NCBI GenBank assembly: GCA_034359265.1
Contig: CP136890.1
Coordinates: 29,368,501-29,432,500, forward strand
From: Canna indica
Taxonomy: Eukaryota > Streptophyta > Magnoliopsida > Zingiberales > Cannaceae
DNA length: 64,000 nt
Reading direction: 5' to 3'
Shown piece by piece: positions 33,677 to 46,497 of the stretch; within the stretch, counting starts at the first letter, position 1, and each line of letters starts with the position of its first letter. Under the pieces are notes generated by a model. That model was given only the letters and a program-made list of their open reading frames with translations. It ran no database searches and was not told the origin of the DNA. Made by a program: the position numbers and the translations under genes.

Positions 33677-34359
33677 TAACCCTTGAGTGTGATTTATTGT
33701 TTTAGGGCTTGGATGGGCTGAGGCATGTTATTCTTTACTACTAAGTGAATAGGTTTGCCTTTCAGCATGGGATGGTCAGATGGCTTGTTTGCTATACATA
33801 CCACTTGTTGCATTATTCCTGTGTGAGATAGGTGCATTAATTCATATATCTCTGTGGTTGGTTTTTGTGGTGGGGGTTGGTAGAACTTCTCACTGAGTTC
33901 CTTTGAACTCACCCGTTATTTATTTCTATATTTTTTTGTAGAGCCTGACCACTGAGGTGGGCTGGAGCACTTGGCGCGGCTGGAGGGCGGAGGAGCCACA
34001 TTGATATCATAGCAGTCCTAGTTAGGGGTCGTTGTCGAGTCTTCGGTAGATTTGTCATGCACTTGTGTTTTAGTATTTTGGAATTGTAGTCCCTTGGGGA
34101 CATTCATGTATTTCATTCAAATTTCACTTGTTAAAGTAAATTGTTGAACTTTGATTTACTTATTTCTGCACTTTAAACATTTTGCTAAAAACTTTACTTC
34201 TTAAATGGAATCTGTTTTGGTTTCTCGTTCATAATAAAAATCTATTATTCTTTCCGCTATGATTTATTATGAGTTGGCTTGTGCATGGGATAGGCTGCGG
34301 GGTATAGGCATGTATACCCCGGCCGGTCACGTGACTCTAAGTTGGGCCGTGGCACCCTC

Positions 34360-34473
34360 CAAGGAGTTCCCTAGACTTAGAGAATTTCTTGGCTGTTTTC
34401 TGATTTTCCTACTTTTCATGTTCTGGTGTTCGGGTTTCGGTTTTAGAGTTCTTATGCATCAAAATAGAGAATA
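34360..34473 (-). repeat. 3' LTR of E4, second part
   Basis: It continues the LTR after the solo LTR, matching 50855-50965 of the E4 5' LTR. It ends at 34473, where the LTR of E5 begins with TGTTGGTGAAATAG. Confidence 0.75.
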
Positions 34474-34568
34474 TGTTGGTGAAATAGCCACACTAGATGG
34501 GGGATGAATAGTATATTATCTGAATCTTTTTGTCTAAATTCTATTTTAATCGTTTCTTGAACTATTTG

Positions 34569-36521
34569 TGTTGGTGAAATGGTCACACTAGAGGGGGGTG
34601 AATAGTGTGTTAACTAATCAATTAGCCTAAATTTGATTTTAATTATTTCCTAAATTACTTAGGTAATTCACCATTGTACGACTAAATGCGAAAGCGAGTA
34701 ATAAAGATAAACAATGCGATACACAAAGAAAATAATGCTAACATAATTATTTATAGTGATTCAGCCCCAATGCCTACTATAAGCACCCCGCTTAGGATTT
34801 CCAAACTAGGTTTACTAGATTATATCGTTTCCCTTACAAAGATGACTTTACACTGGAATGTCTCCGCTCTAAAATCGAAGGCACTTCCACACTCGAAAGT
34901 ATCCCGCCTTCCTACCGAGAGCACTCTCCCACCTCAACCTAAGGGACAACTCAACTAATCATAGTAAACTAAGTTTACAATGGTGGATTTAAGCCTAAAC
35001 ACCAAGACAACCACAAACTCAATCAAACCTAGCAACCTAGGAACGGTTCTTCTGTTCAGAAACGAAATGTTCCAAATGTTCATGGAAATTCTTGCTCCCA
35101 TTGGACCATTTGTATCTATATACATCAGGATCCCGATTCATGGATCCCCCGGTTCGAGAAATAAGAGGATCAAACCATTTCTTCTGACTCTTTTTCAAAT
35201 TCGATAAATGTTGGTTGATTCTATATTTCATTATAGTTATATGATTCAGAGTCTCGTTTCCTATTTGATCCCTTTGAATTCCATATTCGAAGTTGCGATC
35301 GGATCTATTCATTAAAAAGAATCGATTAGATACATTTCTTATGTACCCATAGGTGCTATATTAGATTTGAATCAGATTTCGGATCAATCAATATAGATTG
35401 ATCCGAAATCTGATTACACACTTCAAAATACAATGAAATAAATAATAAAATACACAAGTAATGGAGCAAGTAAATAATACAACTTATACTTAGCTCCAAA
35501 TACGAGTCTTAGTTCCTTTTGATGCCTTAATAATGAATTGATCAAAGCTTGGAAGGCAAAATCAAGGTTTTATCATGAGAACTAGGGTTTGCAAAGAAAT
35601 GGCTCAAGAAATCTTTAGAGATGATCAAAGATGGCTCAATGAAAGCTTAGATTCAGGGTGGAAAGCTTGCTAAGGCTCCTATTTATAAGCCATGGAGAGT
35701 TGGCATGAAACAACCAACTCAACGGCTAGGAAACTAGCCGTTTTCGTCGTCCGGTAGTAGGCCGATCAATCATTGGTCGACCGACCAAGTGACCGTCGAG
35801 TGACCAAATGGCTTCTGCCCATTTCAGGCACCATTCGATTGATCTATCGATCGATCGAAATTGGAAAAATTCACCTAGTTTGCTATTTTTTGCTCATTTC
35901 TAGGTTCGGTCTTCGCTAAGTCTACTTATATAACATTTCTTAACTTTAAGCTAATAACTTTAAAACATAAATGTTATATAAGGATTACCCCCCATTTGGA
36001 TTCAATAAAAATATCTAAAGAATCAAAATCTAACTTTTGGAGTCTAGTACAAATTTCCGAAAAATAGAAAGTTTCTAATCATTCGGGTCAAGTATGGGTA
36101 TGCTAAAGGCTTCCAAAAATTTCTTTAAAATACTCCATTATCTAGTTTTTATCCAAGGAACAATTGCCGTCATTTTTTATGTCAATAAAATGTCTAGATT
36201 ATATAGCCCTCCAAGGAGCTCCCTAGGCTTAGTGAATTTCAAAGCGATTTTCGGGTTTTCATATTTTGGGGTTCGAGTTTGGTTTTTGGATTCTTATGCA
36301 TCATCATGAGGATTTACAACACATGCTAAACACCCTAGACTTAAACTTCAACTTCCCGAAGAATTTCGAATGTCGACGAGCGTCCTTGCCGATTTCTCCG
36401 ATCGGGGACGTCGTGCGCTAACCGATTTGGAACCTGAAAGATTTCTCAATGAAACATTAGTTACATGCTTATTATCATCAAAATCGAGATTAAGACCAAG
36501 GTTGAAAACCTTAAGCCAATA
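34569..36521 (-). repeat. 3' LTR of E3, with plastid insertion
   Basis: Plus-strand ends TGTTGGTGAAATGG and AAGCCAATA (TGTTGG start mutated to TATTGG on the minus strand). TATA box near 35680-35690. Perfect hairpin AACGGCTAG-GAAA-CTAGCCGTT at 35721-35742. GTCGACC array 35755-35860. Confidence 0.85.
35042..35415 (-). pseudogene. ycf2: Plastid ycf2 fragment in nuclear DNA (NUPT)
   Basis: On the minus strand 35312-35037 encodes a stretch recognisable as Ycf2: [20 protein letters not shown], then [11 protein letters not shown] and [11 protein letters not shown]. Frameshift and loss of continuity upstream show it is a fossil. It interrupts the LTR of E3 exactly between CAACCTAGG and ACACACTTC, parts that are contiguous in the other LTRs. 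The right end carries a perfect 20-base inverted repeat (35370-35389 and 35396-35415). Confidence 0.9.
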
Positions 36522-38069
36522 ATCTCCCCCTTTTTGATGATGACAAACATCCTTAAGAAAATATATTCATTATAGCGCAAAGGATATCAAACATGGGATT
36601 TCTCCCCCTATCAACATGCATATCTATGAAAATAAACTCCCCCTATCTATATGCATAGTTTTCTTATATTTTCTTCCATTTTACCAATATTTTTCTCCCT
36701 CTTTTGACATCAATCAAAAAGAGCTAAAAAAGTCAACTATGGTCAAAGTTGGGACTTGAAAACTAGTTTTCATGAAAATGAAGTCAACCAACTCAAGGGA
36801 TGAGTAATGGTTTTTCAAATTTAAATATATGGACTCCTAACATGAGTAATTCTAAACTTTTTCCTCAAATATGGATTGAAAATGAGACCTCTAAATCAAT
36901 TTGTTGACTTGGGTCAACTTGGTCCAAAAGAGGTTATCATGAAATAGCTTCTATGTCATTTTATACATATCCATATGAATTTTTAATTCTAAATGCATGA
37001 AAATAAATCATACATATTCCTAAACATGTTTATGAAGTTAGGACTTAAAATGAAGTGTCCAAGTCGATTTGTTGACTTGGGTCAAACTTTTCAAGTTAAA
37101 GTCCCCTAAAGTGATCTAGTTATCACATTTGTTCATCTAGACATAAATTTTCAAGTTTAAATACCTAGACTCGTGTGATATGTGTATCTAAACATGTTTT
37201 CCAATCACTAACTCATAATGAGGTCTCTAATATGAATTTCAACCTAGAGCAAATTTTATTCAATCAAGATATCATGAAATTGCCTAAGTTATCAAAATTT
37301 TACCTACTCATGAAATTTCATATATTTATCATGAAAAAACAATCATTAGTATAGAGACATCATTATATCACAAGTATTCAAATATTATACTAAGATTATT
37401 GCAAAGTCAAACTCATACCCCATTCTTGGAAATTTTGCCAAACTTGTCCATTTTTTTTTTACTTTTCAATTTTCTTCATGATAGCATAGCCTTCCATTAA
37501 CATCATAACTTGCAAGCAATATTCATTAGTAGGATAATGAAAATGTAATTACTAGCATGTTATCAAACTAAGTAGCAAAGAGAGATCAATTATCGATATC
37601 AAAGTCTACTTTGCTAAATAGTTTCAAATTCGTTTCAAAATGAAATCGAGTGATATCAAAACGAATTTAAAGAGATCACAAGTGAAATATAAATGAAAAT
37701 ATGATCTCCAACACTTTCTATTGGTTGAAAACCGAAAGGCCACAATTAGCTTATGATTTAGAACCGCAACGTTGCTTAGGCCCGTTATAGACCACATAGG
37801 TCTCCGAAGAGATCAGAAATCAAAAATTAAAAAAAAATCCAAAAGACTCTTAACAAGAGCGGGGAAAATAACTCAAATTAAACATGTATCATAACTCCAA
37901 CTTAAATAAAACAAATCAAAGTAAGGAGATGATACAAAGTATACCTAGATGCCAATTTCTATACCTATATGCCAATTTCCATACCTATGGCATCATGATG
38001 GTTTGAAGTTGCAACCAAGAAATGATACTTCATTTAAGTCCATGGTCAACTTCAACTCTTCACTTCTCT
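36522..38069 (-). other. Non-coding internal region of E3
   Basis: Minus polypurine tract ATCTCCCCCTTTTTGATG begins at 36522. The remainder is AT-rich, without ORF. The UUCG-hairpin block copy lies at about 37715-37815, with one stem position unpaired. Confidence 0.65.
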
Positions 38070-38419
38070 TTACCCTTGTGTGGTAGCTCCCCCTACAAGA
38101 GAGCAAGAAACCTTTAGTACCCAAATAGCTTTGGGTCCTTGGGGGTTAGTTGGCCTAGGTATCCAAAGTGTCTTAGCAACACTTGGATTCTTCTTAAATG
38201 CACAATCATAGATTGCATGATCATATATACCACAACAAAAACAATATCCATGAAACTTTTTATTTTTGCTATGGACATGTGATTTATCATTAGAATGCTT
38301 GACATGTGAAACATGAGGAGTATGAGCATTCTTAGAAACATCATTCTTCTTCTTATGATCGTGAGGTCAAATGGTAGAATGCATAGCATGGGAATGATGA
38401 TGAACATTGGCATTCTTTA
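38070..38419 (-). pseudogene. gag C-terminus of E3
   Basis: It matches the last 115 or so residues of the E2 Gag: His/Lys/Asn-rich stretch, CCHC knuckle CFCCGIYDHAIYDC and the GPKAIWVLKVSCS end with stop at 38070. One stop lies in the His-rich part. The sequence breaks at 38419 into LTR sequence. Confidence 0.8.
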
Positions 38420-39001
38420 AAAATTTAAAACATAAATGTTATATAAGGATTACCCTCCATTTGGGTTCAATAAAAATATCTAAAAAATCAAAATTCTTAA
38501 GAATCAAAATTTAACTATTGGGGTTTAGTAGAAATTTCCGAAAAATGAAAAGTTTCAAATCTTTCGGTCAAGTACGGGTAAGCTAAAGGTTTCCAAAAAT
38601 TTCTTTAAAATACCTCGGTATCTAGTTTTTACCCAAGGAATAATTACCGCCATTTTTTGTGTCAAGAAAATGTCTAGGACATATAGCCCTCCAAGGAGCT
38701 CCCTAGGCTTAGTGAATTTCAGGATGGTTTCTGGGTTTTCCTATTTTGGGATTCGGGTTTAGTTTTTGGGTTCTTATGAAGTATCATGAGGATTTACAAC
38801 ACATGCTAGACACCCTAGACCTAAACTTCAACTTTCCGAAGAATTCCGAGCGTCGACGAGCGTCCTTGCCGATTTCTCCGATCGGGGACGTCATGCGCTA
38901 ACCGACTTGGAACCTGAACGATTTCTCAATGAAATATTAGTTTCATGTTTGTTATCATAAAAACCGAGATTAAAACCAAGGTTGAAAACCTTAAGCCAAC
39001 A
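38420..39001 (-). repeat. 5' LTR remnant of E3 (U3 part)
   Basis: It aligns with 35943-36521 of the E3 3' LTR and ends TTAAGCCAACA at 39001, followed by target copy ACTTG. Confidence 0.8.
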
Positions 39002-39006
39002 ACTTG

Positions 39007-40242
39007 GGCAAATTGCAATTTATCGACTAATTGCAGAAGCAATAATAAAATAGTTAAACACAAACAAAGATAACAATACTAACACAATGAGATTTATAGT
39101 GGTTCGGCCCCAATGCCTACTCCACTACCTAAGAACCCCGCTTAGGATTTCCAAACTTAGTTATACTAGATTATATCAATTCCCTTACGAAGAGGACTTT
39201 ACACACGTAAGTCTCTGCTCTCAGATCGAAGGCACTTCCACACCCAGAAGTATCACGCCTTCCTACCTAGAGCACTCTCCCACCTCAACCCTAAGGACAA
39301 CTCAACTAATCCTAGCAAACTACGTTTACACCGGTGGATTTAAACCTCAAACACCAAGGCTACCACCCAATTTCAAGACCTACACTCTAGGTCTAACACA
39401 AACTCAAATACAAAAAAATAAACAAGAAAATACAACACTAAATGGAGTAATAAATCAAACAATAAAATACTTAGCTCCAAAATAAGATTCCTAGCTTCCT
39501 CTTGATGCCTTTGATGGTTAATCAATGAAGGAATGAAGGCAAGATCAAGGTTTTTGGCTCAAGCTAGGGTTTTCACAAGATTGACTCAATGAAGGCTTAG
39601 AATTGATCAAAAGATGGCTCAAGGAGGTTAGAAGTGACCAACATCAAGGAGGAAGGCTCTCATGGCTCCCTATTAATAAGCCATGAAGAGAAGAGAGAGC
39701 TCCCCTCTTCTCAACGGGCAGAGTTTTGCCCGTTACAAGACCGAAGGTCGCTTGCCAATCGATCGTCGATCGACCGACCGAGCGATCGCCGAGCGACGAA
39801 GGTTTTCTGCCGCTTCCTGGCAACCTTCGATCGATCGATCGGTCGACCAAATTGGCTACTGCCAATTTTTGACCCTATTCGATCGATCGACCGGCCGATC
39901 GAACCTAGGTTGAGCTTGATTTTTTCAGCCTTCTTCTTGCGTGCTTCATTTTTGAGTTCCGGCCTTCAATGTGCGTCAACTTGGAGAGTTTTCCATGTGT
40001 TCTTTAGACTCATCCAAGACGTCTTTGGTGCACACGTCGAACTTCTAAAAACCTCTGTGACGAACCCGAACGCGTCAACTAATATCCTTATGATTTTTTG
40101 ATTTTCTTCCGATATTTCCGATCGACGACATCGAGTGCTAACGAATATGGAACCTGAAAATATTTCTCAATGAAATATTAGTTCCATATTTGTTATCATC
40201 AAAACCGAGATTAAGACCAAGGTAGAAAACCTTAGGCCAACA
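39007..40242 (-). repeat. 3' LTR of E5, main part
   Basis: It continues from 34568. It includes the GTAGTGGAGTAGGC-type block near 39116, a TATA-like box at 39670, hairpin AACGGGCA/TGCCCGTT (39713-39734) and a dense GATCGATC/GTCGACC array 39745-39905. It ends TAGGCCAACA. The ORF of 155 codons crossing it is accidental. Confidence 0.8.
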
Positions 40243-42000
40243 ATCTCCCCCTTTTTGATAATGACAAACATCCTTAACAAAATATATCATTTCTCTCCCT
40301 ATCAACATGCATATCTATGGAAATAAACTCCCCCTATCTATATGCATGATTTTCCTATATTTTCTTCCCTTTTTACCTATATTTTTTTCCCCCTTTTGAC
40401 ATCAATCAAAAAGGGCAAGAAAGGTCAACCTATAGTCAAAGTTGGGACCTAAAAACTTATTTTTATGAGAACATGTAGATCTCAACTCAAGGGATGAAAA
40501 CATATATACAAGTGAGACTAATCAATACATGATATCATAGAATGCTAAACATAATCTAAAACTAGAAATCATGTACTAAGCTCAAGTTATGATATTTTCA
40601 TGTATCAGTCAACATATCAAAAACCATCTTAGAAATGATTTTTCATGAGTCAAAATGAGAACAATACCAAAAACATGAATCTAACATCATACTTGAAGTC
40701 TCATTCAAAGATTTCGACGAAAATCCAAAGTATCGATAAATAAGCATTTGGGAAGAACGATACTTTAAAGTTTCAAAATCCAATTTCAAAAATCCAAATC
40801 AAATCACACTCATACTCAAATATTTTCAAAACTTTTATGCCATAAACTAGATTTTTCAATGAAGATGCAAATTCAAGAATCAACATAAAATCATTTTTTT
40901 GGATTTTTCTAAAATTCATTGAGTTCTAGTGGAATTTTCGTAAATAACTGGAGTTTTTCAAAAGTTTTCAGTTTTTATTCAAACTTTTCAGATATCAAGA
41001 TATAATCATTTAAAGTATGTTTATCAAGTTTGAAATGAAAATAATGTTATTTGGTCAAAATTTTACCTCAGCATGATTTCATTAAAAAAATAAGCATGGT
41101 ATCATGAAATTTCTAAGTATCAAATTTTAACCTTTACTCATGGTTTTTCAAATTTAAACACATGGACACTTAACATGAGTAAATCTAAATATGTTTGTGA
41201 AGTTTGGACCCAAAATAAAATTTCTATGTCAATTTGTTGACTTAGGTCAAACTTTTTTAGTTTTGAGTCCCCTAAGATGATCTACATATCACTTTGTTGA
41301 TCTACACATGAATTTTTAACTCTAAACACCTAGAAGCATGTCATGTGTATATCTAAACATGTTTCATGAGTTTGGACTTAAAATAGTAGTCTCTAATGTC
41401 AAATTTTAACTTAGGGCAACTTCACTCAATGAAAATTTGCCTAAGTACTTAGAAGTTTCCTATTCATGAGATTTCAATCATTTTTCATGGTATTTCAATC
41501 ATGAGTATAGACATCAATCAACCATGAAAATTGAGGTATTAGACTAGAAATATGCAATAACCAAAAACATACCTCATCCATGTGAATTTAACCAAACTTC
41601 ATTTTATTTTCTATTTTCCTCAGAATAGCCTTCCATTCAATTTTTTTATGACTTGCAAGCAATCTTCATTAGTAGGAAAATAAAACCAAAGCTACATGCA
41701 AGCGATCAAACTAAATAGCGAAGTGAAAAAAAAACCAAGTATCATTTTCCAAATTCAACTTCACTAAATAGCATAGATTCATTTTCAAATAAATCATTCA
41801 TGAGAACAAAATGAATCAAGGGATCTCAAAATATGAAATATTTAAAAAATAAGATCTCCAACCCTTCCTATTGGTTGAAAATCGAAAGGTCACAATTAGC
41901 ATACAATTTAGAACCGCAAGATCGCTTAGGCCCGTTATAGGCCACATAGGTCTCCGAAGATACCGGGAAATCAAAAATAAAAATCATTTTTCAAGTCATA
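40243..42000 (-). other. Non-coding internal region of E5
   Basis: Minus polypurine tract at 40243-40258, then AT-rich DNA without ORF. UUCG-hairpin block at about 41855-41964. The sequence near 40375-40400, where E2 has the 3' edge of the ORF2 cassette, runs on without any cassette. Confidence 0.65.
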
Positions 42001-44278
42001 TGTCACATCCCGACTCAGGGTACACATGACCAACCAGGGTACGACTCAGTACCCCGAAGCCTACCCTATGCACTGACCAACAATTCATAGAACAATAACT
42101 AGAATAACATCAAGTCAAAAACAAAAGCAAGAATACCAACTTCATTAACTGTTCGAAATCAGTTTAATCAAACCAAGTTCTAAATCATCACAAGTTTTAA
42201 ATAACATCCAAAGGTTTTCCAAATAAAACATCTAAAAGTTTTTACAGAAATAACACAGTGCATACACCAACTCTATTAGACACTACTACGACTAACAACT
42301 GCCAGCTATGAGATCTGCACCCACGCCTGCTCTCCTGCGCGACATGCCACCAAGTCGTACCTCACTGGTCGAGCTCTACAAAACAACAATAAAGGAAACC
42401 GTGAGTTCACGAGGAACTCAGTGAGCGGTTCTTTCGAACCTCCACTTAAAACTTCGACAATAACATATGTAAGGAATTTATATAAAATCACATCTCAAAA
42501 GTAATCAGTTTGCCAATATAGAGGAATGGATGAACCAGCCTCTCGGGCCCATATCCATGTTAATAGCTCGGCCAATAATGGCCTAAAATATATATGGAAG
42601 GTTCGGTTCTTCCTTCTATGTAACCCGACCGGTCGGCCTACTCAAATCAGCCCCTACGGGCTTCTCAATTAGGAACCTTTATAATTCGGATCCGTCAACT
42701 AGGATGGCCACTAGCTTCAGAGATCCTCCGGGTTAGGGATAGCTAGTCTCGTCCACTCGGGTCTACCGTCAGCGTGGCCCACTGACGAAATCTCAAGACC
42801 CTACGCCACTCGGGTCTAACACCTAGCGGCCCGCTGGTGTAATCTCAAGACCCTATAAACCACTGAGTCGTGTGATAGCTATTCGACTAATGACACTTCT
42901 CAGTAGACCATCTCAACCACAACCAGAACCCGGTTGTGCAAGTTTTCCTATGTTTTGTTTTCCGGGCATTGCCCATATCCGACCTTCCTCCTAGGGTCAT
43001 ATTGTTTCCCTAGGTGTAGAACCTAGTAAGTGTATCTTGTATCTAGGTTAAATGTCACCACTAGATACCTAAACCATTATTTCTAGATTGATCGAACTTG
43101 CCGACTATAGAAGAGCACTCGGCATACCATTGTCAACGACACTTACCAAATTTAATCATGAGTAACAATATCATGAGGAAGCTGGATTACAGAGGTAAAT
43201 AATTCATTGATTAAACGAATAAGGAACATGCAATAAACATAACATCAATTTAACATGATATAAGAAATTTAATGAAACATTTCCTTGGATGCATGAGAAT
43301 GTAGATTAAAATTGCTATCAATTAACAAGATGAACAGTAAACATATAATTTAAATTGAACCTAACATTAAGCATGAAAGTGGGAATTTAGACGACATAAC
43401 GTAAGATCCAGCGAATCGATCCGAACAGCCCCAATTTCCCTCCCCTTTCCACAGCTCGGCCGACTCAAGCAGGGTAATAACCTGCTCGGCCGAACCCCCT
43501 AGGGGTGGTAAACATGGTTGTGGCGTCAACACGAGTATCAATCCAAAAGTCTCAAATATATCGAACACAAGACAATACGCGGTTTGCAAGACGAGCGAGG
43601 AAATTGCGGAAAATTTCGGCATGACATTTCCCCTTTTTCCTCTACTCGGCCAACCCTCAAAAATGAGAAATTAACCTGTTTTAAAACACAAGATCACGAT
43701 CTAAACAACAATTAAAGTTCTAACAAGAAGAAACTCGTCGATCGGCAAGAACTCGTGAAGAAAAACCCAATTTCAAAAGTTGTAGGGCCGGCCACCCGCC
43801 TCCCATCAAAAACTACACTAACAACTCACCTTGATCAGATCACGAAGAAGCCTTGATGAAGACGAGTTCCGATCTCCTTGAGCGTCGACGCGAACTTGGC
43901 GCCTTACAAGTCTCCCCTCTCTTCCTCTCACTCCCTTTTGCTCGGGTTGCGTGCGGCTCTCTCCTTGAGCCACACGGCTGGCTTGGGTGAGGGGTTTTAT
44001 CTCCCCTCATCCAATGACTCATTTACCCCTCATTCACTTACTCACCCCTCTATGCGACTCCACCTAACCCGGTTTGAGTCCCGACTCAATCCGCGAACTA
44101 AACTCAAACCAAACTTGAGTCAAACAATTTGTTCATCCACTCAAACACTAACACTTTGATACGACTTAAACAAATTTTACCTACTATTCGAGGTGATCAC
44201 GCGACTCGACCTGGCTAGCTCCCGACTCGATGGGCTGCACCACGAGAAATTTTATATTAGAAAACCCCAAGTATTACA
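42001..44278 (-). repeat. 3' LTR of G3
   Basis: Plus-strand ends TGTCACATCCC and AAGTATTACA, so the LTR is TGTAATACTT...GATGTGACA on the minus strand, 2278 bp. It includes hairpins at 42570-42583, 42596-42613, 42767-42786 and 42819-42840. Adjacent PPT (minus AAGGGGGAAGG) at 44280-44290. Confidence 0.9.
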
Positions 44279-46497
44279 ACCTTCCCCCTTAAGGGAAGTT
44301 CGTCCTCGAATTTTGTTGGGTTACAAGGACTTACCGGCTCTTCAAACAAGGAAGGGTAGCGCTCTCTCATGTCCCGCTCTACCTCCCAAGTGGCCTCTTG
44401 CCTATAGTGGTGCTCCCACCTAACTTTTACCAAGGGAATCTCCTTGGACCTGAGCTTCCTAATATGCCTGCCAAGTATCTCAACTAGCCTCTCCTCATAC
44501 GAGACTGACGTGTCCACCTCAACCACAGTCAACTCGATCACATGGGTTTCATCCTTCACATACCTCCGGAGCATTGACGCATGGAAAATTAGATGAACTC
44601 TACTCAAACTAGGAGGCAAGGCCATTTCGTAAGACACCGCGCCCCTTCGCTTGAGAATAGGGAAAGGCCCAATGAAACTAGGGCTCAACTTTCCTTTCTT
44701 CCCAAATCGGAGCACCCCTTTCATAGGAGAAACCTTTAGGAATACCAAGTCACCCTCAGCGAACTCCAACTCTCTGGCTTTCTTATCGGCATACATTTTT
44801 TGGCGACTCTGAGCCGCCAACAACCTTTCTTTTATCAGCTGCACCTTCTTCACCGCCTCCTCAACCAAGTCCGGACCAACCAGGAGAGTCTCTCCTGTCT
44901 CAAACCAGCCCATAGGAGACCTACACCGTCGCCCGTATAATGCCTCGAAGGAAGCCATGCCAATGCTATTGTGATAACTATTGTTGTAGGCGAACTTAAT
45001 CAACGGCAGGTGTTTCTCCCAACCGCCTGCTAGGTCTAGAATGCAGGCCCTCAGCATATCTTCCAAGGTTTGGATGGTTCTCTCAGGCTGTCCGTCTGTC
45101 TACGGATGGAAAGCCGTGCTGAAACGCACTTGAGTGCCCAAGACTTCTTGGAATGACTGCCAAAACTGGGCTGTGAATTGGGTACCTCGATCTGATATGA
45201 TCATCACTGGGGTACCATGGTAAGCCACAATCCTGTCTAGAAATAGTCGGGTGTATTATTCCATAGAAAAGGTAGTCTTCACTGGAATAAAGTGTGCGGT
45301 CTTGGTCAACCGGTCCACTACCACCCAAATGGAGTCAAAGCCGCCTTTTGACTTAGGCAACCCGGCCACCAGGTCCATGGTGATTCTCTCCCACTTCCAC
45401 TCGAGCACTTCGAGGTTTTGCAGCAGCCCCGCGGGCTTCAAATGATCGGCCTTTACCTGTTGGCCGACCAGACATTTGGATACAAACTCTGCTACCTCTC
45501 TTTTCATGCCCTTCCACCAGTAGTGCTGCCTTAAATCTTGGTACATTTTTATGGGCCCCGGATGCATCGTATAAGTGGAACGATGATCCCACTCTAGGAC
45601 TTGTCTGCGCACATCTGTCATATTTGGCACCATAATTCGATCTTTGAACCTCAGCACACCCTCTCAGTCCAATCTGAACCCATTCTCTGCATCGCCTCTC
45701 TGTACTAAGTCCTTGGTCAGCGCACAAAAGGCATCCTCTCTCTGCGCGGCATGCAACATACCCACAAGTGTGGATGGTACCCGCAGGTGTGCCACCAGGG
45801 CACCTGAAGCTGACACTGTTAAGGTTGTACCCCCATCCAAGCACAACACCAGCTCTCGAGCTAAAGGCCTCTGCTTGATTTTCAAATGAGCCAAACTGCC
45901 CATGGATTTTCTGCTTAGAGCGTCTACTACCACATTGGCTCTCCCCGGGTGGTACATAATGGTGTAGTCATAATCTTTTAGGAGCTCCAGCCACCTCCTC
46001 TACCTGAGGTTCAGCTACTTTTGGGTAAGCAAGTACTAAAAGCTCTTGTGATCCGTATAGATCTCGCAAGTCTCCCCGTAGAGATAGTGCCGCCATACCT
46101 TTAGTGCAAAAACCACCGCTGCTAGCTCTAGGTCATGCGTCAGATAGTTCTTTTCATGAACCTTCAGCTAATTAACGGGAAGCATAGGCTATGACTCTGC
46201 CAAACTGCATCAAAACACAACCTAGGCCAACCTGAGAGGCATCATAGTAAACCACAAACCCTCCTGAGCCAGAAGGTACGACCAATACAGGTGCCGACGT
46301 CAAGCATTCCTTGAGCTTCTGAAAGCTTGCCTCACACTTATCGTCCCAATCAAATTTGACATTTTTCTTGGTCAACCGAGTTAAAGGGGCTGCAATCCTA
46401 GAGAAGTTCTCTACGAACTTCCGATAGTACCCGACGAACCCAAGAAAATTACGAACCTCAGTCACGCTAGTTGGCCGCCTCCAGTTCTGTACCTCAT
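44257..46497 (-). pseudogene. pol of G3: RT end, RNase H, integrase with chromodomain, broken
   Basis: The order on the minus strand matches gypsy pol. 46497-46172 is the RT connection ([20 protein letters not shown]) into RNase H (DASQVGLGCVLMQFG). 45957-45664 is the RNase H end and linker ([14 protein letters not shown]). From 45657 comes the integrase zinc-binding region, where one cysteine appears changed (CLVGQQ). The core follows with TMDLVAGLP, ISDRGTQF and DGQPERT. 45066-44257 is the integrase C-terminus with [12 protein letters not shown] and a chromodomain ([20 protein letters not shown], then WE....EATWE). A handful of stops and a frameshift break it. The frame ends inside the LTR. 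Confidence 0.88.

Larger units (their letters stand above)
31535..34354 (+). repeat. Ty3/gypsy solo LTR (2820 bp)
   Basis: It starts TGTAATATCC and ends GGGCCGTGGCA, with exact 5-base target duplication CCCTC (31530-31534 and 34355-34359). No internal sequence. It contains a GC-rich leader with a tandem repeat (31920-32150), a donor-like CAG|GTGAGTGG near 32305 and a tandem hairpin array at 33436-33676. The ORFs of 126 and 151 codons across the leader repeat are by-products. Confidence 0.9.
34569..39001 (-). mobile_element. Element E3: minus copia-derived element inserted in the E5 LTR
   Basis: 3' LTR 34569-36521, PPT (minus) 36522-36535, non-coding internal region, end of gag (38070-38419), then directly the U3 part of the 5' LTR (38420-39001). 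Flanks ATTTG (34564-34568) and ACTTG (39002-39006) are the target duplication with one change. The rest of the E5 LTR resumes after it. A deletion fused gag to the 5' LTR U3, so primer binding site, R/U5 and gag N-terminus are missing. There is no ORF2 cassette. Confidence 0.8.
34474..42000 (-). mobile_element. Element E5: minus copia-derived element, split by E3 and cut by G3
   Basis: 3' LTR in two pieces (34474-34568 and about 39007-40242), polypurine tract on the minus strand (40243-40258), non-coding internal region to 42000, where gypsy G3 follows. The 5' half including gag is lost. The internal region goes directly from the PPT-side segment to the post-gag segment and has no ORF2 cassette. 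Confidence 0.75.
42001..46497 (-). mobile_element. Element G3: truncated Ty3/gypsy chromodomain element
   Basis: 3' LTR 42001-44278, polypurine tract next to it, then pol read on the minus strand up to 46497. There the RT is cut and joined to E4 gag. The chromodomain at the integrase C-terminus places it among chromoviruses, most like the Tekay/Del clade. Confidence 0.85.

Noticed and set aside
35037..35312. A functional nuclear ycf2 gene or plastid contamination
   Set aside because: Only about 374 bases are present, the frame is broken, and both sides continue exactly in LTR sequence, so it is a nuclear insertion.
39634..40101. Plus ORF of 155 codons rich in DRSIGRP
   Set aside because: It is antisense to the LTR of E5 and produced by the GATCGATC/GTCGACC array. 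Similar Arg/Asp/Ser-rich ORFs appear at 3315-3758, 17686-17966, 24552-24866 and 53876-54367 for the same reason.
42300..43720. ORFs of 61-90 codons in the G3 LTR
   Set aside because: They lie within the LTR, have no motif and are not in phase with any element gene.
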